The notes below the pieces were generated by a model, which made no database searches, was not told the origin of the DNA, and saw only the letters and a list, made by a program, of their open reading frames with translations. From NCBI RefSeq assembly GCF_008629655.1, contig NZ_VWSG01000011.1, forward strand, positions 1 through 64,000: a stretch of DNA of 64,000 nt. The letters run 5' to 3'. Source of the DNA: Paenimyroides baculatum. Its GTDB lineage: Bacteria; Bacteroidota; Bacteroidia; Flavobacteriales; Flavobacteriaceae. The translations under genes and the position numbers were made by a program. Positions 1-7,657 of the stretch are shown one piece after another (position 1 is the first letter of the stretch; every line of letters starts with the position of its first letter).

Positions 1-45
1 GTCCTTTACAAAATTCTCTGCTGATTTCTTTTTTGGTGTTGCCAT
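1..45 (-). CDS. Start of a gene cut by the left edge, possibly an IS3-type transposase OrfA
   Basis: The minus strand opens with ATG at position 45 and stays open to the window edge, giving only 15 residues (MATPKKKSAENFVKD). A short lysine-rich start of this kind is common in OrfA proteins of IS3-family elements, which continue into a basic helix-turn-helix. A second IS3 remnant lies at 2.35-3.09 kb. With 15 residues the assignment is a guess. The adjacent 115 bp up to the next gene holds the divergent promoters. Confidence 0.35.
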   Translation of the reverse strand, partial: MATPKKKSAENFVKD

Positions 46-159
46 AATTAAAGTTACATTTTTTTATGAAAACACTCCTTTAGTTTCTTTTATAAAATGT
101 CTACTTTTTGCTGACGATTTACATATTTATGAGTTATACATAATTATTTAAAATACACT

Positions 160-1734
160 ATGGCAGAAAATTTATCGATTAGAAAAATTATAGATAGAGT
201 ATTAAGTGGTGAAATTAGAATTCCTGCTTTTCAAAGGGATTTTGTTTGGACTCCAGATCAAATTAGTTTTTTATTAGATAGTATTTATAAAAATTTCCCA
301 ATTGGAACAGTCTTTCTTTGGAAAACTAGTTCAAGATTAGAATCAGAAAAAGATTTAGGTAATTTTACTATACCTGACCCTCGTAAAGAGCATCCTGTTT
401 ATTATGTTTTGGACGGACAACAACGAATAACTTCACTATTTAGTGTTTTTCAGACAGAATTAAGCCCAAATAATAATTATGAATGGTTAGATGTGTTTTA
501 CGATTTTGAAGCAAGTGATGACATTCAAGAAAGTAAATTTTTAGCATTACAAAATAGTGAAATAATTGAAGGAAGACATTTTCCAATGTCAGTGATATTT
601 GATGCAAGCAAATTTTTTGCTGAGGCTTCTAAACTTGATGATACTAAAAGAGATGAAATTTTAAGAGTTCAACAAATGTTTCAAGAATATTCATTACCTA
701 CTCAAGAATTTGAAACAGATAGTAAAGAGAGTATTGCAATAGTATTTGAAAGAATAAACAGGGCTGGAACTCCACTAAATACATATCAACTATTGACAGC
801 TTGGAGTTGGAGCGCTGATTTTGACTTACAAGAGGAGTTTAATGAGTTATCAGATGAATTAAAACCGTTCGGTTTTGGAAATATATCTCAGGATAAAGAC
901 TTACTTCTAAAATGTTGTAGTGGAATAATAAAAGGTGATACTTCACCAAAGACAATTATATCATTGACAGGAGAAGAAGTTCGGCAAAACTTTTCAAAAA
1001 TTAAAAGTGGCATAATTGGAGCAATTGAATTTCTTAAGGATCAACTTAAGGTACACTCTTTAGATTGGATGCCTTACCCATCGATGATAGTTTCACTTTC
1101 GGCATTTTTTGCTACAGATAGAGTTAGTGGTCAGACATATTCTGATAAGCAAAGAAAACAAATTATCAAATGGTTTTGGAAGTCAAATTTTTCAAGAAGA
1201 TACAATTCTGGGATTCAAGATAAACACAAAACGGATATTCGAAATCTAAAAGATTTATCAGTAGATGAAAATAAAGAGATTGCAATTTTCGATTGTAATA
1301 TTGATCCAAAATTTTTCTTGGAAAGCAATTTTACAATGGGTACTGTTAATACAAAAACGTTCGTATTAATGTTAGCAAATTCTTCTCCTAAGTCTTTTAT
1401 ATCAGGAGCGAATGTTCGTTTAGGAGAGGTTTTAAAAACAGTTAATAGAAACGAATTTCATCATATATTTCCTAAAAAATTCTTGGAAAGACAAGGAGTA
1501 GATAAAAAAACAATCAATTGCTTAGCGAATTTTTGCTTTTTGAATAATGCTGATAATCAAAAAATTAAAGATAAAGATCCAAAAGTTTACAAATCTTTAT
1601 TACCAACATCCGATATCAATTTAATAATGAATTCTTCACTTTGTCACGAAAATAGTTTAGATTTAGAATATCAGCCATTTCTTGAAAAAAGAGTAGAAAT
1701 TTTAGTTTCAAAAGCAGAAGATTTAGTGAAATAA
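160..1734 (+). CDS. DUF262 / HNH endonuclease-like protein (GmrSD-like)
   Basis: The 524-aa protein has a DUF262 domain over about residues 5-240. It carries the family's DGQQR motif at 85-89 (nucleotide-binding/hydrolysing part in GmrS-like proteins). A C-terminal DUF1524-type HNH region begins at N431-E-F-H-H-I-F and continues through a conserved NxLxNxxxLN-like stretch to about 480. Such two-domain proteins include the type IV restriction enzyme GmrSD, which cuts glucosylated phage DNA, and BrxU-like defence proteins, so a role in phage defence is likely but inferred. No partner methylase lies beside it. It stands alone between the divergent left-edge gene and the CDGSH gene, next to IS debris, as mobile defence genes often do. 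Confidence 0.8.
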   Translation: MAENLSIRKIIDRVLSGEIRIPAFQRDFVWTPDQISFLLDSIYKNFPIGTVFLWKTSSRLESEKDLGNFTIPDPRKEHPVYYVLDGQQRITSLFSVFQTELSPNNNYEWLDVFYDFEASDDIQESKFLALQNSEIIEGRHFPMSVIFDASKFFAEASKLDDTKRDEILRVQQMFQEYSLPTQEFETDSKESIAIVFERINRAGTPLNTYQLLTAWSWSADFDLQEEFNELSDELKPFGFGNISQDKDLLLKCCSGIIKGDTSPKTIISLTGEEVRQNFSKIKSGIIGAIEFLKDQLKVHSLDWMPYPSMIVSLSAFFATDRVSGQTYSDKQRKQIIKWFWKSNFSRRYNSGIQDKHKTDIRNLKDLSVDENKEIAIFDCNIDPKFFLESNFTMGTVNTKTFVLMLANSSPKSFISGANVRLGEVLKTVNRNEFHHIFPKKFLERQGVDKKTINCLANFCFLNNADNQKIKDKDPKVYKSLLPTSDINLIMNSSLCHENSLDLEYQPFLEKRVEILVSKAEDLVK

Positions 1735-1952
1735 CTAACGCCTTTGGATTGTTTAGAAATAAATTAGCACTAGTATAAATCTTGCAAAAAAAAGTTGACA
1801 ACCTTACTTTAAAATGATCTATATTTTGTAAAAGGCTCAAAAATCGGTTACAAATATTTCTCTATAATATTTAAATCCTCATGAATAGAGGAACTCGGGA
1901 CTTGAGTGAGTGTCTAGTGCCTGTTCCGATCGTTATCGGGAAAGAGGGTCAC

Positions 1953-1985
1953 AATAAAAAAAGCCTTACATTTCTGTAAGGCTTT
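1953..1985 (-). terminator. Intrinsic terminator of the CDGSH gene
   Basis: A perfect 11-bp stem (AAAGCCTTACA with its complement, 1960-1970 and 1975-1985) with a 4-nt loop is followed on the minus strand by a run of T. It lies 8 bp beyond the stop codon of the minus-strand CDGSH gene. Confidence 0.85.
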
Positions 1986-1993
1986 GTGTTTAG

Positions 1994-2218
1994 TTACACT
2001 TTTTTAGGCGGAAGGTCAAAAGCAACGGCATTGTGCTCAAAATGTCCTTTATGTGCACCGTCGCAAAAAGGCTTGTTTTTAGACAAACCGCATCTACAGA
2101 TTGATAGTACTGTTCTGCCTTGCAATCCGTAAGCGTTTCCGTTTTTATCTACAATTTCGAAATCTCCTTCAATTTTTACCGACCCGTTGTCGTTAATGGT
2201 AAGTTTTGTTGTTGACAT
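1994..2218 (-). CDS. CDGSH iron-sulfur domain protein
   Basis: This 74-aa protein contains the CDGSH signature. CxC (in ICRCGLSK) is followed by PFCDGAHKGHF, supplying the three Cys and one His that bind a redox-active [2Fe-2S] cluster in this family. The N-terminal part forms a short strand-rich segment. There is no signal peptide, so it is cytoplasmic. Bacterial single-domain CDGSH proteins are small electron or cluster carriers of mostly unknown partner. It is monocistronic, with its own terminator. The family call is secure; the precise role is unknown. Confidence 0.9.
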   Translation of the reverse strand: MSTTKLTINDNGSVKIEGDFEIVDKNGNAYGLQGRTVLSICRCGLSKNKPFCDGAHKGHFEHNAVAFDLPPKKV

Positions 2219-2313
2219 AGTTGTATAGGTTATTAGTTTACCACAAAACTAGGAATAATGTTGGTGATTTTTACTAGCTCCATTCTATTTAGAAACGTTC
2301 CTTTTAAGACATA

Positions 2314-2353
2314 ATTTAATTAAAAAAAGGTGTAGTTATTTTAGGACGGGTCA
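2314..2353 (+). repeat. Copy 1 of a 40-bp IS right-end sequence
   Basis: Positions 2314-2353 match 3047-3086 at 37 of 40 bases in the same orientation; both end in TTTTAGGACGGGTCA. The second copy lies where the right inverted repeat of the IS3-family element should be. This copy therefore looks like a second right end, directly abutting the truncated transposase frame. Confidence 0.8.
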
Positions 2354-2356
2354 TCG

Positions 2357-3004
2357 GAACATAAATTACTAATTAGGCAAAGAAGAAGAAATGTTGTAAC
2401 AACAGACTCCAGACATTGGATGAGGAAATATAGTAATTTAGTAAAGAACTTAGTCGTAACAAGGCCTGAGCAGGTTTGGGTAAGTGATATAACATATATA
2501 CGACTAGGCAATCAATGGGGTTATCTTAGTTTAATAACAGATGCTTATTCAAGAAAAATAATGGGATATTGCTTCCGTGAGGATTTATCAGCCGATGGTT
2601 GTATTGAAGCACTTACTATGGCAGTAAATAACAGGCTTTATCATGAATCCATAATTCATCATTCTGATAGAGGATCGCAATATTGCTCACATAAATATGT
2701 AGATTTATTGCTCTCTAATAACATAGCTATAAGTATGACAGAAAAAGGTGATCCCTATGAAAATGCAATGGCAGAAAGGGTTAATGGAATAATAAAAATG
2801 GAATTTAACCTGTATGAAAGCACATTAGGTTTTGATCAGACAAAGATTAAAATTAGTAATAGTATTAAATCTTATAATGAATTGAGACCACATGCAAGCT
2901 GTGATTATTTAACTCCAAATGCTGCGCATTTACAGTCAGAAAAATTAAAGAAAAGATGGAAAAACTATAATAGAAGTTTTAATTATCAAAACTCCCTTGT
3001 ATAG
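2357..3004 (+). pseudogene. IS3-family transposase OrfB, 5'-truncated (DDE domain)
   Basis: The frame opens after a stop at 2342 and reads SEHKLLIRQRRRNVVTT into the conserved core. The first ATG is at 2420 and gives 194 aa. From that ATG the catalytic triad is complete: D23 (VWVSDITY), D83 (HHSDRGSQY) and E119 (ENAMAERVNG), with the 35-residue D-E spacing of IS3/retroviral-type integrases. The N-terminal helix-turn-helix portion and OrfA are absent, so an active transposase is not expected. A truncated DDE protein could still be made from 2420. Confidence 0.85.
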
Positions 3005-3046
3005 TAAGTTTAGGATTAAGATCAATTGGTGTATAGCTATAACAGG

Positions 3047-3086
3047 ATTTAATTAAAAATATGTATAGTTATTTTAGGACGGGTCA
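3047..3086 (+). repeat. Copy 2 of the IS right-end sequence
   Basis: This is the right terminal sequence of the IS3-family remnant, ending in GGACGGGTCA, 43 bp after the transposase stop codon. It pairs with copy 1 at 2314-2353. Confidence 0.8.
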
Positions 3087-3120
3087 CCGAAAATTTTTCG
3101 GTTTACCAACAGTGGGGATA

Positions 3121-3166
3121 CTAAGTAGATACTGTATGGATAAAGCATGGATAGTGCATGAAATAC
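3121..3166. repeat. Short phased repeats around GCATGGATAGTGCATG
   Basis: Four imperfect units follow one another at about one helical turn: AGTAGATAC, TGTATGGATA, AGCATGGATA and TGCATGAAATA. The spacing suggests a protein-binding array. It lies between the IS end and the terminator of the XRE gene. Function unknown. Confidence 0.35.
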
Positions 3167-3190
3167 ATTTTCGGTAAAAATGTGTATAAA

Positions 3191-3233
3191 TAGAAAATTC
3201 GGCTATCTTTCTTCAAAATAGCCGAATTTTCTA
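3191..3233. terminator. Strong hairpin terminator 3' of the XRE gene
   Basis: A perfect 16-bp inverted repeat (3191-3206 with 3218-3233, 11-nt loop) has A- and T-rich arms, so it can act in both directions. It lies 35 bp downstream of the minus-strand regulator. Confidence 0.85.
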
Positions 3234-3267
3234 CATTCTGTATAATAGTATATTTTATGCTTGAAAT

Positions 3268-3681
3268 CTACTTTTTCAAAAGTTGCTCCAAATAGGTGGT
3301 TTTCTCTTTTTCCGCCTGTAAAAGACGTTCATATAATTTCTTGTTTTCATCGTACGCTTCTACCAGTTTGTCTAAAGGATTGAAGGTCGGCATCACATTT
3401 ATTGCATTCAATGTTGATGAATCATTACTGTTAAAAGTATTGTTAGTGATAACGTTTAACATCTTTTCATCCGAATATTCTTTAATGGCGTTTGCAGGTA
3501 CTTCTAATGCGTTGGCAATTTCGTTTAGCTTGGCATCGTCTAATTCTTCTGTATTCTCTATTACCGACATCTTCTGCTGGCTGATGCCTAGCAGTTCGGC
3601 AAGCGTTTCCTGTTTCATTCCCTTCATTTCGCGTATGCGGCAAATGTTGCGTCCTAAATGCTTTTTTTGAGTCGTTTCCAT
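3268..3681 (-). CDS. XRE-family transcriptional regulator with C-terminal coiled coil
   Basis: The start is placed at 3681 (137 aa) because GGAGG lies just 5' of this ATG; an upstream in-frame start would add 17 poorly conserved residues. Residues about 10-60 form an HTH_3/XRE domain (ICRIREMKGMKQETLAELLGISQQKMSVIE). A serine/asparagine-rich linker and a C-terminal coiled coil (KLYERLLQAEKEKTTYLEQL) follow, the latter probably for dimerisation. It is transcribed away from the four-gene unknown operon, with about 650 bp between them, and might regulate it; that is inference only. Confidence 0.8.
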   Translation of the reverse strand: METTQKKHLGRNICRIREMKGMKQETLAELLGISQQKMSVIENTEELDDAKLNEIANALEVPANAIKEYSDEKMLNVITNNTFNSNDSSTLNAINVMPTFNPLDKLVEAYDENKKLYERLLQAEKEKTTYLEQLLKK

Positions 3682-4332
3682 AAGGCCTCCGTTTTTTGAT
3701 AAATTCAAATATACTGATTTTTTTGATAACAAAAAAACTATGCTGCAGTTAACATGGCTATATAATGCGCTCAGATTCTGTGGTAACTAATTACAGAGTC
3801 ATTAGGATTTTCAAAAAAAAACTGAGCTGACTAGTTAGGAGAATAAAAGCGCCATTATCCGTAAAACGAGTGTCAACATTTTGAATAAAAGGAAAGAATC
3901 AAATACGACCAGCGGGAGCGAAATCGCAGATTCATGAATACCATATCATTAAATAAGCGATAATGAATAATATTTGATTTCCTTTTAGAAAAATAAAGTT
4001 GACCGTTTTAAGGATAGGCAAGACCAAAAATAGATTTTTGTTTCTTTTGATCTTTCAAAAGAAGAAAACAAACTTCCCGATGTGCTATGTTAGTCAAAAT
4101 GACGCTTCTCAATTGAATAAGCTATTTATGAGAATATAAGAGTAGTGGAGCCTATACGTTTTGTTTTTTTGTGCGGCAAAAGAAAGAGATTTAGTTTAAG
4201 GGGTAGGTTAAAAACGAAGAAAACCGCCTGTCGGTATTTTACTACATCGTCGTGGTAAGATACATAACTTTATGGTGCGCTACATACAAACGGTTGCGCA
4301 ACTTTGACTTATTCAACTTTAAAAATCTTAAT
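3682..4332. other. 650-bp intergenic region without a recognisable gene
   Basis: No convincing frame on either strand. It holds an imperfect inverted repeat near 4030-4070 (TTTTGTTTCTTTTG facing CAAAAGAAGAAAAC). The composition looks like decayed repeat or IS debris. The 5' part contains the promoter of the minus-strand regulator and the 3' end that of the following operon; I could not place either precisely. Confidence 0.5.
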
Positions 4333-4896
4333 ATGAAAAGTCAAGACCAATATACAATCCCCGCAGAAATTCCCGATTCTTTAAACATCTTCATCAGCGA
4401 ATGCAAACGGCTTTCACAGGTACAGCTCATTTTTTATACTCTTGTTACAAACAGCAAACTGAAAATGTTGACATTGGTAGTTGCTAAAGATACTAACGGC
4501 GATACCCTTGCAGTTTTGCACAGCCACATTAGTATGTTGGATGCCTTAGCACAGCATGATACTTTGATAAGCGTAAACTACCATACCGTGGCACCGTATT
4601 TTTCGCACTTTCATTTTAGTTTTCTGCAATTGTACCTGCAACCGTGCTTTGTAGTATTTGCCGATAATCCCAAACGTTGGAATGGTGTGTTTCAAAATTT
4701 TTATGGTACAGATAAAAACAAGTCAAAACAGTTTTTTGTGAACCATTCAGCTACAGTAAGCCAAAAAGCAGACGATGCCGTAAACAGTTTTGTAAAACCT
4801 TTGATGAACCGCAAAATGTATCAGGCAGCAAATGTAGCGCTAAACGAAGTTTTTGCTTATTATTTGGAAACTGCTAATGAACGTTTTACTTCCTAA
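4333..4896 (+). CDS. Unknown protein, degenerate nucleotidyltransferase/HEPN-like
   Basis: The ATG at 4333 (187 aa) is preferred over a start 81 nt upstream. Residues about 1-110 have the alternating strand/helix pattern of a minimal nucleotidyltransferase fold (LTLVVAKDTNGDTLAVL) but lack its GS and DxD catalytic motifs. Residues about 140-185 resemble a HEPN helix pair (KADDAVNSFVKPLMNRKMYQAANVALNEVFAYYLE) without the usual Rx4-6H motif. It is the first of four packed genes and its end overlaps the next gene by 20 nt. Function unknown. Confidence 0.6.
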   Translation: MKSQDQYTIPAEIPDSLNIFISECKRLSQVQLIFYTLVTNSKLKMLTLVVAKDTNGDTLAVLHSHISMLDALAQHDTLISVNYHTVAPYFSHFHFSFLQLYLQPCFVVFADNPKRWNGVFQNFYGTDKNKSKQFFVNHSATVSQKADDAVNSFVKPLMNRKMYQAANVALNEVFAYYLETANERFTS

Positions 4897-5923
4897 ATCG
4901 GTACATCAAAATTTTACTGCCTCACAATTCCAACTGTTTATAGAAAAATACTACCCGCATTTCGCTAAAACCCTGAATAGCATTTTAAAAATAAAGGCAA
5001 TGCCTTTTCAAGATCCTGCCGAATATGTAATTGGCGAATCGCAGCAGCATGGTTTTCAAAAAAAGATAAATAAAGTACTGCGCTGTTTGAACAACGGTGT
5101 GGCAGAATTAAATGCTTTTCACCATAATTATCTCGATCAGGTTATTTCAGAACCACAAGAAGATAAATTGATTACGCAGCAGCTGGTTTCGTTCTTAACC
5201 ACCCATTACAAGCTGGATGCGGTGTATGTATTGGGAAAAACTAAAAACAACAATAATAATCGCTACAGTTTCAATCTGCTGTTGCTGAGTGATAAGTTGA
5301 ACATTCAACAGCACGATGCCGTTGTTCGGAATGTTTCAAGCCATTTTAAAGGCAGGGTTCAGCTGTGCTGTTTGATACATTCAACCCATTGGCTGCAAAA
5401 ACATCAGAAACAGTTACAAGGGTTTATCGTTAAATATATGGTGCCCGAAAGCAGGGTGTATCTTAAAAACAGCCTTGTGTGCAATGATACCTTACAACTG
5501 TTTGAAAATACAACGCAACTCCAGACCTATTGGCAGCAGCGCTTAAATTATATTGAACCGCTGTTTGTAGCGTTTCAGCAGCGGGATCTGGTGTACAGGC
5601 ACGGACACATATTGCTTCTTAAGAACATTTTTCAGCATTTGGTGCTTGCGCTCTTATACCAGCACATGCACTACGTACCTTCCATGTACAGCTGCAGGTA
5701 TCTTATGCACTTGTTTCAGTCGTTTGTACCCGATGTCTGCCAAAAATGTATTGCCGGTGAAGATATAACCGAAGTATTGAACCTGGTGAACACACCGGTA
5801 GAATTTTTCCCGCAACCCGAAACAGCACCACTGCCTTGTACGCAACAGGTCTTTGCAAAGGCATTGTGCCTTTGTGAAAAGCTGTACAGCGAAATACAGA
5901 ATAATCAACTTTTAAATAAATAA
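4877..5923 (+). CDS. Unknown protein with nucleotidyltransferase-like and HEPN-like regions
   Basis: This 348-aa protein begins at an ATG inside the 3' end of the preceding gene, in another frame. Residues about 100-195 resemble a degenerate nucleotidyltransferase domain (AVYVLGKT, then a NLLLL strand where DLLV would be expected). Residues about 230-290 look like a HEPN bundle (LLLKNIFQHLVLALLYQHMHYVPSMYSCRYLMHLF). No catalytic DxD is visible. It repeats the domain plan of the gene before it, so the two may form a hetero-complex, or they may be a split larger gene. Function unknown. Confidence 0.6.
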   Translation: MNVLLPKSVHQNFTASQFQLFIEKYYPHFAKTLNSILKIKAMPFQDPAEYVIGESQQHGFQKKINKVLRCLNNGVAELNAFHHNYLDQVISEPQEDKLITQQLVSFLTTHYKLDAVYVLGKTKNNNNNRYSFNLLLLSDKLNIQQHDAVVRNVSSHFKGRVQLCCLIHSTHWLQKHQKQLQGFIVKYMVPESRVYLKNSLVCNDTLQLFENTTQLQTYWQQRLNYIEPLFVAFQQRDLVYRHGHILLLKNIFQHLVLALLYQHMHYVPSMYSCRYLMHLFQSFVPDVCQKCIAGEDITEVLNLVNTPVEFFPQPETAPLPCTQQVFAKALCLCEKLYSEIQNNQLLNK

Positions 5924-5927
5924 AATT

Positions 5928-6473
5928 ATGAAAAAGGTAAAAATTTCCTTCGATGCCCATATCTGGAACATACAGGTAATCAAAAAACCGTCCGAATTGT
6001 TAAAAGCTGTTTTTCGGTACATTCATCCCGCGGAATTGAAAACAGAGTTAAACGAGATGATGAAGTATTCCTTTAATGGAAAAATACGAAAGAATGAAAG
6101 TTCCTCTACTTCTTTACTCACATTTAATATCCTGCGGTCAATTATTCGGGTGAGTTATAGTTTATACGCTAACCCTAAGAAAAAACTGCGTAAGAAAACG
6201 ACATGTGCATCTGACTCCAATGAATATAATTTGTTTATAGGCAATCTCACATCCGAAGAGTATGCAGATCCTCTCGTAACATTCAAGAATGTTTTTAAGA
6301 AGCAGTCTTTTGAACAAATAGAATTTGATTTGTTTGATATCGTAGAACATGCATTATCAAAATCTGTAGACAACCCGTCAGACGATATAAGTATTTCTTT
6401 TATTAATATCCATCGGTTGTTGGATGCTTGCTGGCTAATCTATAAAAGGGAAAACGATTATGAAGACGCATAA
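5928..6473 (+). CDS. Unknown protein, paralogue of the next gene
   Basis: The 181-aa product is predicted cytoplasmic and shows no known domain. It aligns with the next protein over its whole length: an N-terminal MKxxKxSxDxHxW motif, a central EEYADPLVTFKNVF block matching EEFKNPYLVFETVF, and a C-terminal SISFINIHRLLDA block matching SISMVNFFKMLEA. It begins 4 nt after the preceding stop and overlaps the next gene by 14 nt, so translation is probably coupled. Confidence 0.65.
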   Translation: MKKVKISFDAHIWNIQVIKKPSELLKAVFRYIHPAELKTELNEMMKYSFNGKIRKNESSSTSLLTFNILRSIIRVSYSLYANPKKKLRKKTTCASDSNEYNLFIGNLTSEEYADPLVTFKNVFKKQSFEQIEFDLFDIVEHALSKSVDNPSDDISISFINIHRLLDACWLIYKRENDYEDA

Positions 6474-7002
6474 ATTTTCTTTAGACTCACATTATTGGAC
6501 ACAAGATGATGTCGAATGTCCTTATCAGTTAATCCGGCTGCTTAAGCATCTTGCCAGTGTTTCGTATTACCGGAAACAGTTGCGTTATTACTGCTGCTAT
6601 ACTTTAAGTCATACAATGTACGGTAGAGAAAGTGTTTCCGATGTACTGTATGATACGGTTGTGCTGCAGTCTTTGTTCAAAGCGGCTTACAAAATCTATC
6701 TGAATCCATCAGAATTTAAAAAAATGAATCTCATGGTAAGCGACGTTACACGTCAGGAACTGATGGAACTGGAATATTTAAATGAAGAAGAATTTAAGAA
6801 TCCCTATTTGGTTTTCGAAACCGTTTTTTATTCCTTTAGTCTCGATCGCGTATGTAAATCAATTTTTGATTTGGTCATGTCTGCTATGAGCGAAACAGAT
6901 TTTGGTAAAGACTACAGTTGCAGTATATCAATGGTTAATTTCTTTAAAATGTTAGAAGCTATTGAAATTATCCAGAAAAGGGATGCAAATAGTTATTCGT
7001 AA
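6460..7002 (+). CDS. Unknown protein, paralogue of the preceding gene
   Basis: This 180-aa, mostly helical protein closes the four-gene operon. It shares the MKxxKxSxDxHxW start, the EEF-x-P-x-x-x-FE-x-VF centre and the SIS-x-x-N-x-x-x-x-L-E-A tail with the gene before it, at clearly diverged sequence level. This is an old tandem duplication. No catalytic motif, signal peptide or membrane segment is seen. The role is unknown. Confidence 0.65.
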   Translation: MKTHKFSLDSHYWTQDDVECPYQLIRLLKHLASVSYYRKQLRYYCCYTLSHTMYGRESVSDVLYDTVVLQSLFKAAYKIYLNPSEFKKMNLMVSDVTRQELMELEYLNEEEFKNPYLVFETVFYSFSLDRVCKSIFDLVMSAMSETDFGKDYSCSISMVNFFKMLEAIEIIQKRDANSYS

Positions 7003-7201
7003 AATAGGAATCTAATAGGCTAAAAAAAAGATAGGTTAAATCTGCTCAAACCGAGAATAGTAAGTGATAATTCGGAATATAATTCCATGATACCTTAACG
7101 CCAATCTTCGCTAGGTAGTTTTAAAATAAATGCTAGAAATGCGGAGCTTAATAAAAATTTGCCTTTTTAGGATATACTTTTCAAAATAGAATTAGATAAA
7201 G

Positions 7202-7657
7202 TTACCTCCGTTTTTTAATATCTCTCACCAAAGCATCTACAACTCCTAAAATAACTACTTCGTCATTTTCATTGATTTGTACAGAATTGGCATATTCCGG
7301 GTTTAGTGCTACCAGTTTAGAATTTATTTTATCGTATCGTTTTAAAGTATATTCAGATGAATTGATTGATACCACTACATCATCGCCGTGTTGAGGTTCG
7401 TAATCTGATCGTAAAATCAAAATATCGTTTTCCAGATAATCCGGATACATCGACAAGCCTTTTACTCGGTTTATAAAAGTAGATTCTATTTTAGAAAGAT
7501 ACAGCTCGTCTAGACTTATGCGGTCGTTCAAAAAATCTTCTGCAGGCGAAGGGAATCCCGCATTCACACCTTCATGTAATTGAACGTAATGCTTTTTGCC
7601 ATTGGTATTAATGGGTAAATATTCTAATTCGCTGTCAAATTTTATAAACTGTATCAT
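7202..7657 (-). CDS. umuD: UmuD-like S24 peptidase, translesion polymerase subunit
   Basis: This 151-aa protein processes itself and, in its cleaved form, joins UmuC in error-prone polymerase V. The cleavage site is A33-G34 in NAGFPSPAEDF. The Ser/Lys dyad is S69 (VKGLSMYP) and K106 (SEYTLKRY). The start ATG at 7657 overlaps the umuC stop as ATGA, so the genes are translationally coupled. A start farther upstream in this frame would lie inside umuC. A close relative occurs in the prophage at 54968. Confidence 0.92.
   Translation of the reverse strand: MIQFIKFDSELEYLPINTNGKKHYVQLHEGVNAGFPSPAEDFLNDRISLDELYLSKIESTFINRVKGLSMYPDYLENDILILRSDYEPQHGDDVVVSINSSEYTLKRYDKINSKLVALNPEYANSVQINENDEVVILGVVDALVRDIKKRR

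Larger units (their letters stand above)
2354..3086 (+). mobile_element. Truncated IS3-family insertion sequence remnant
   Basis: The block holds the 3' part of an orfB transposase and a right terminal end (3047-3086). The left end (expected as TGACCCGTCC in this orientation), orfA and the first part of orfB are missing. On the left the element is cut immediately after another right-end sequence. An adjacent deletion or recombination between two copies is the likely cause. Confidence 0.8.

Noticed and set aside
1616-1840. A 74-aa frame on the minus strand under the end of the DUF262 gene
   Set aside because: It overlaps a clear gene in antisense, has a low-complexity leucine-rich translation and no promoter.
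1900-1950. Structured RNA or tRNA fragment around TTCCGATCGTTATCGGGAA
   Set aside because: Only one short imperfect hairpin with no further conserved structure; no RNA family recognised.
4333-5923. A classical HEPN/MNT toxin-antitoxin pair
   Set aside because: Neither the Rx4-6H toxin motif nor the GSxxxxxxD/DxD transferase motif is visible, and the sizes and four-gene context differ.
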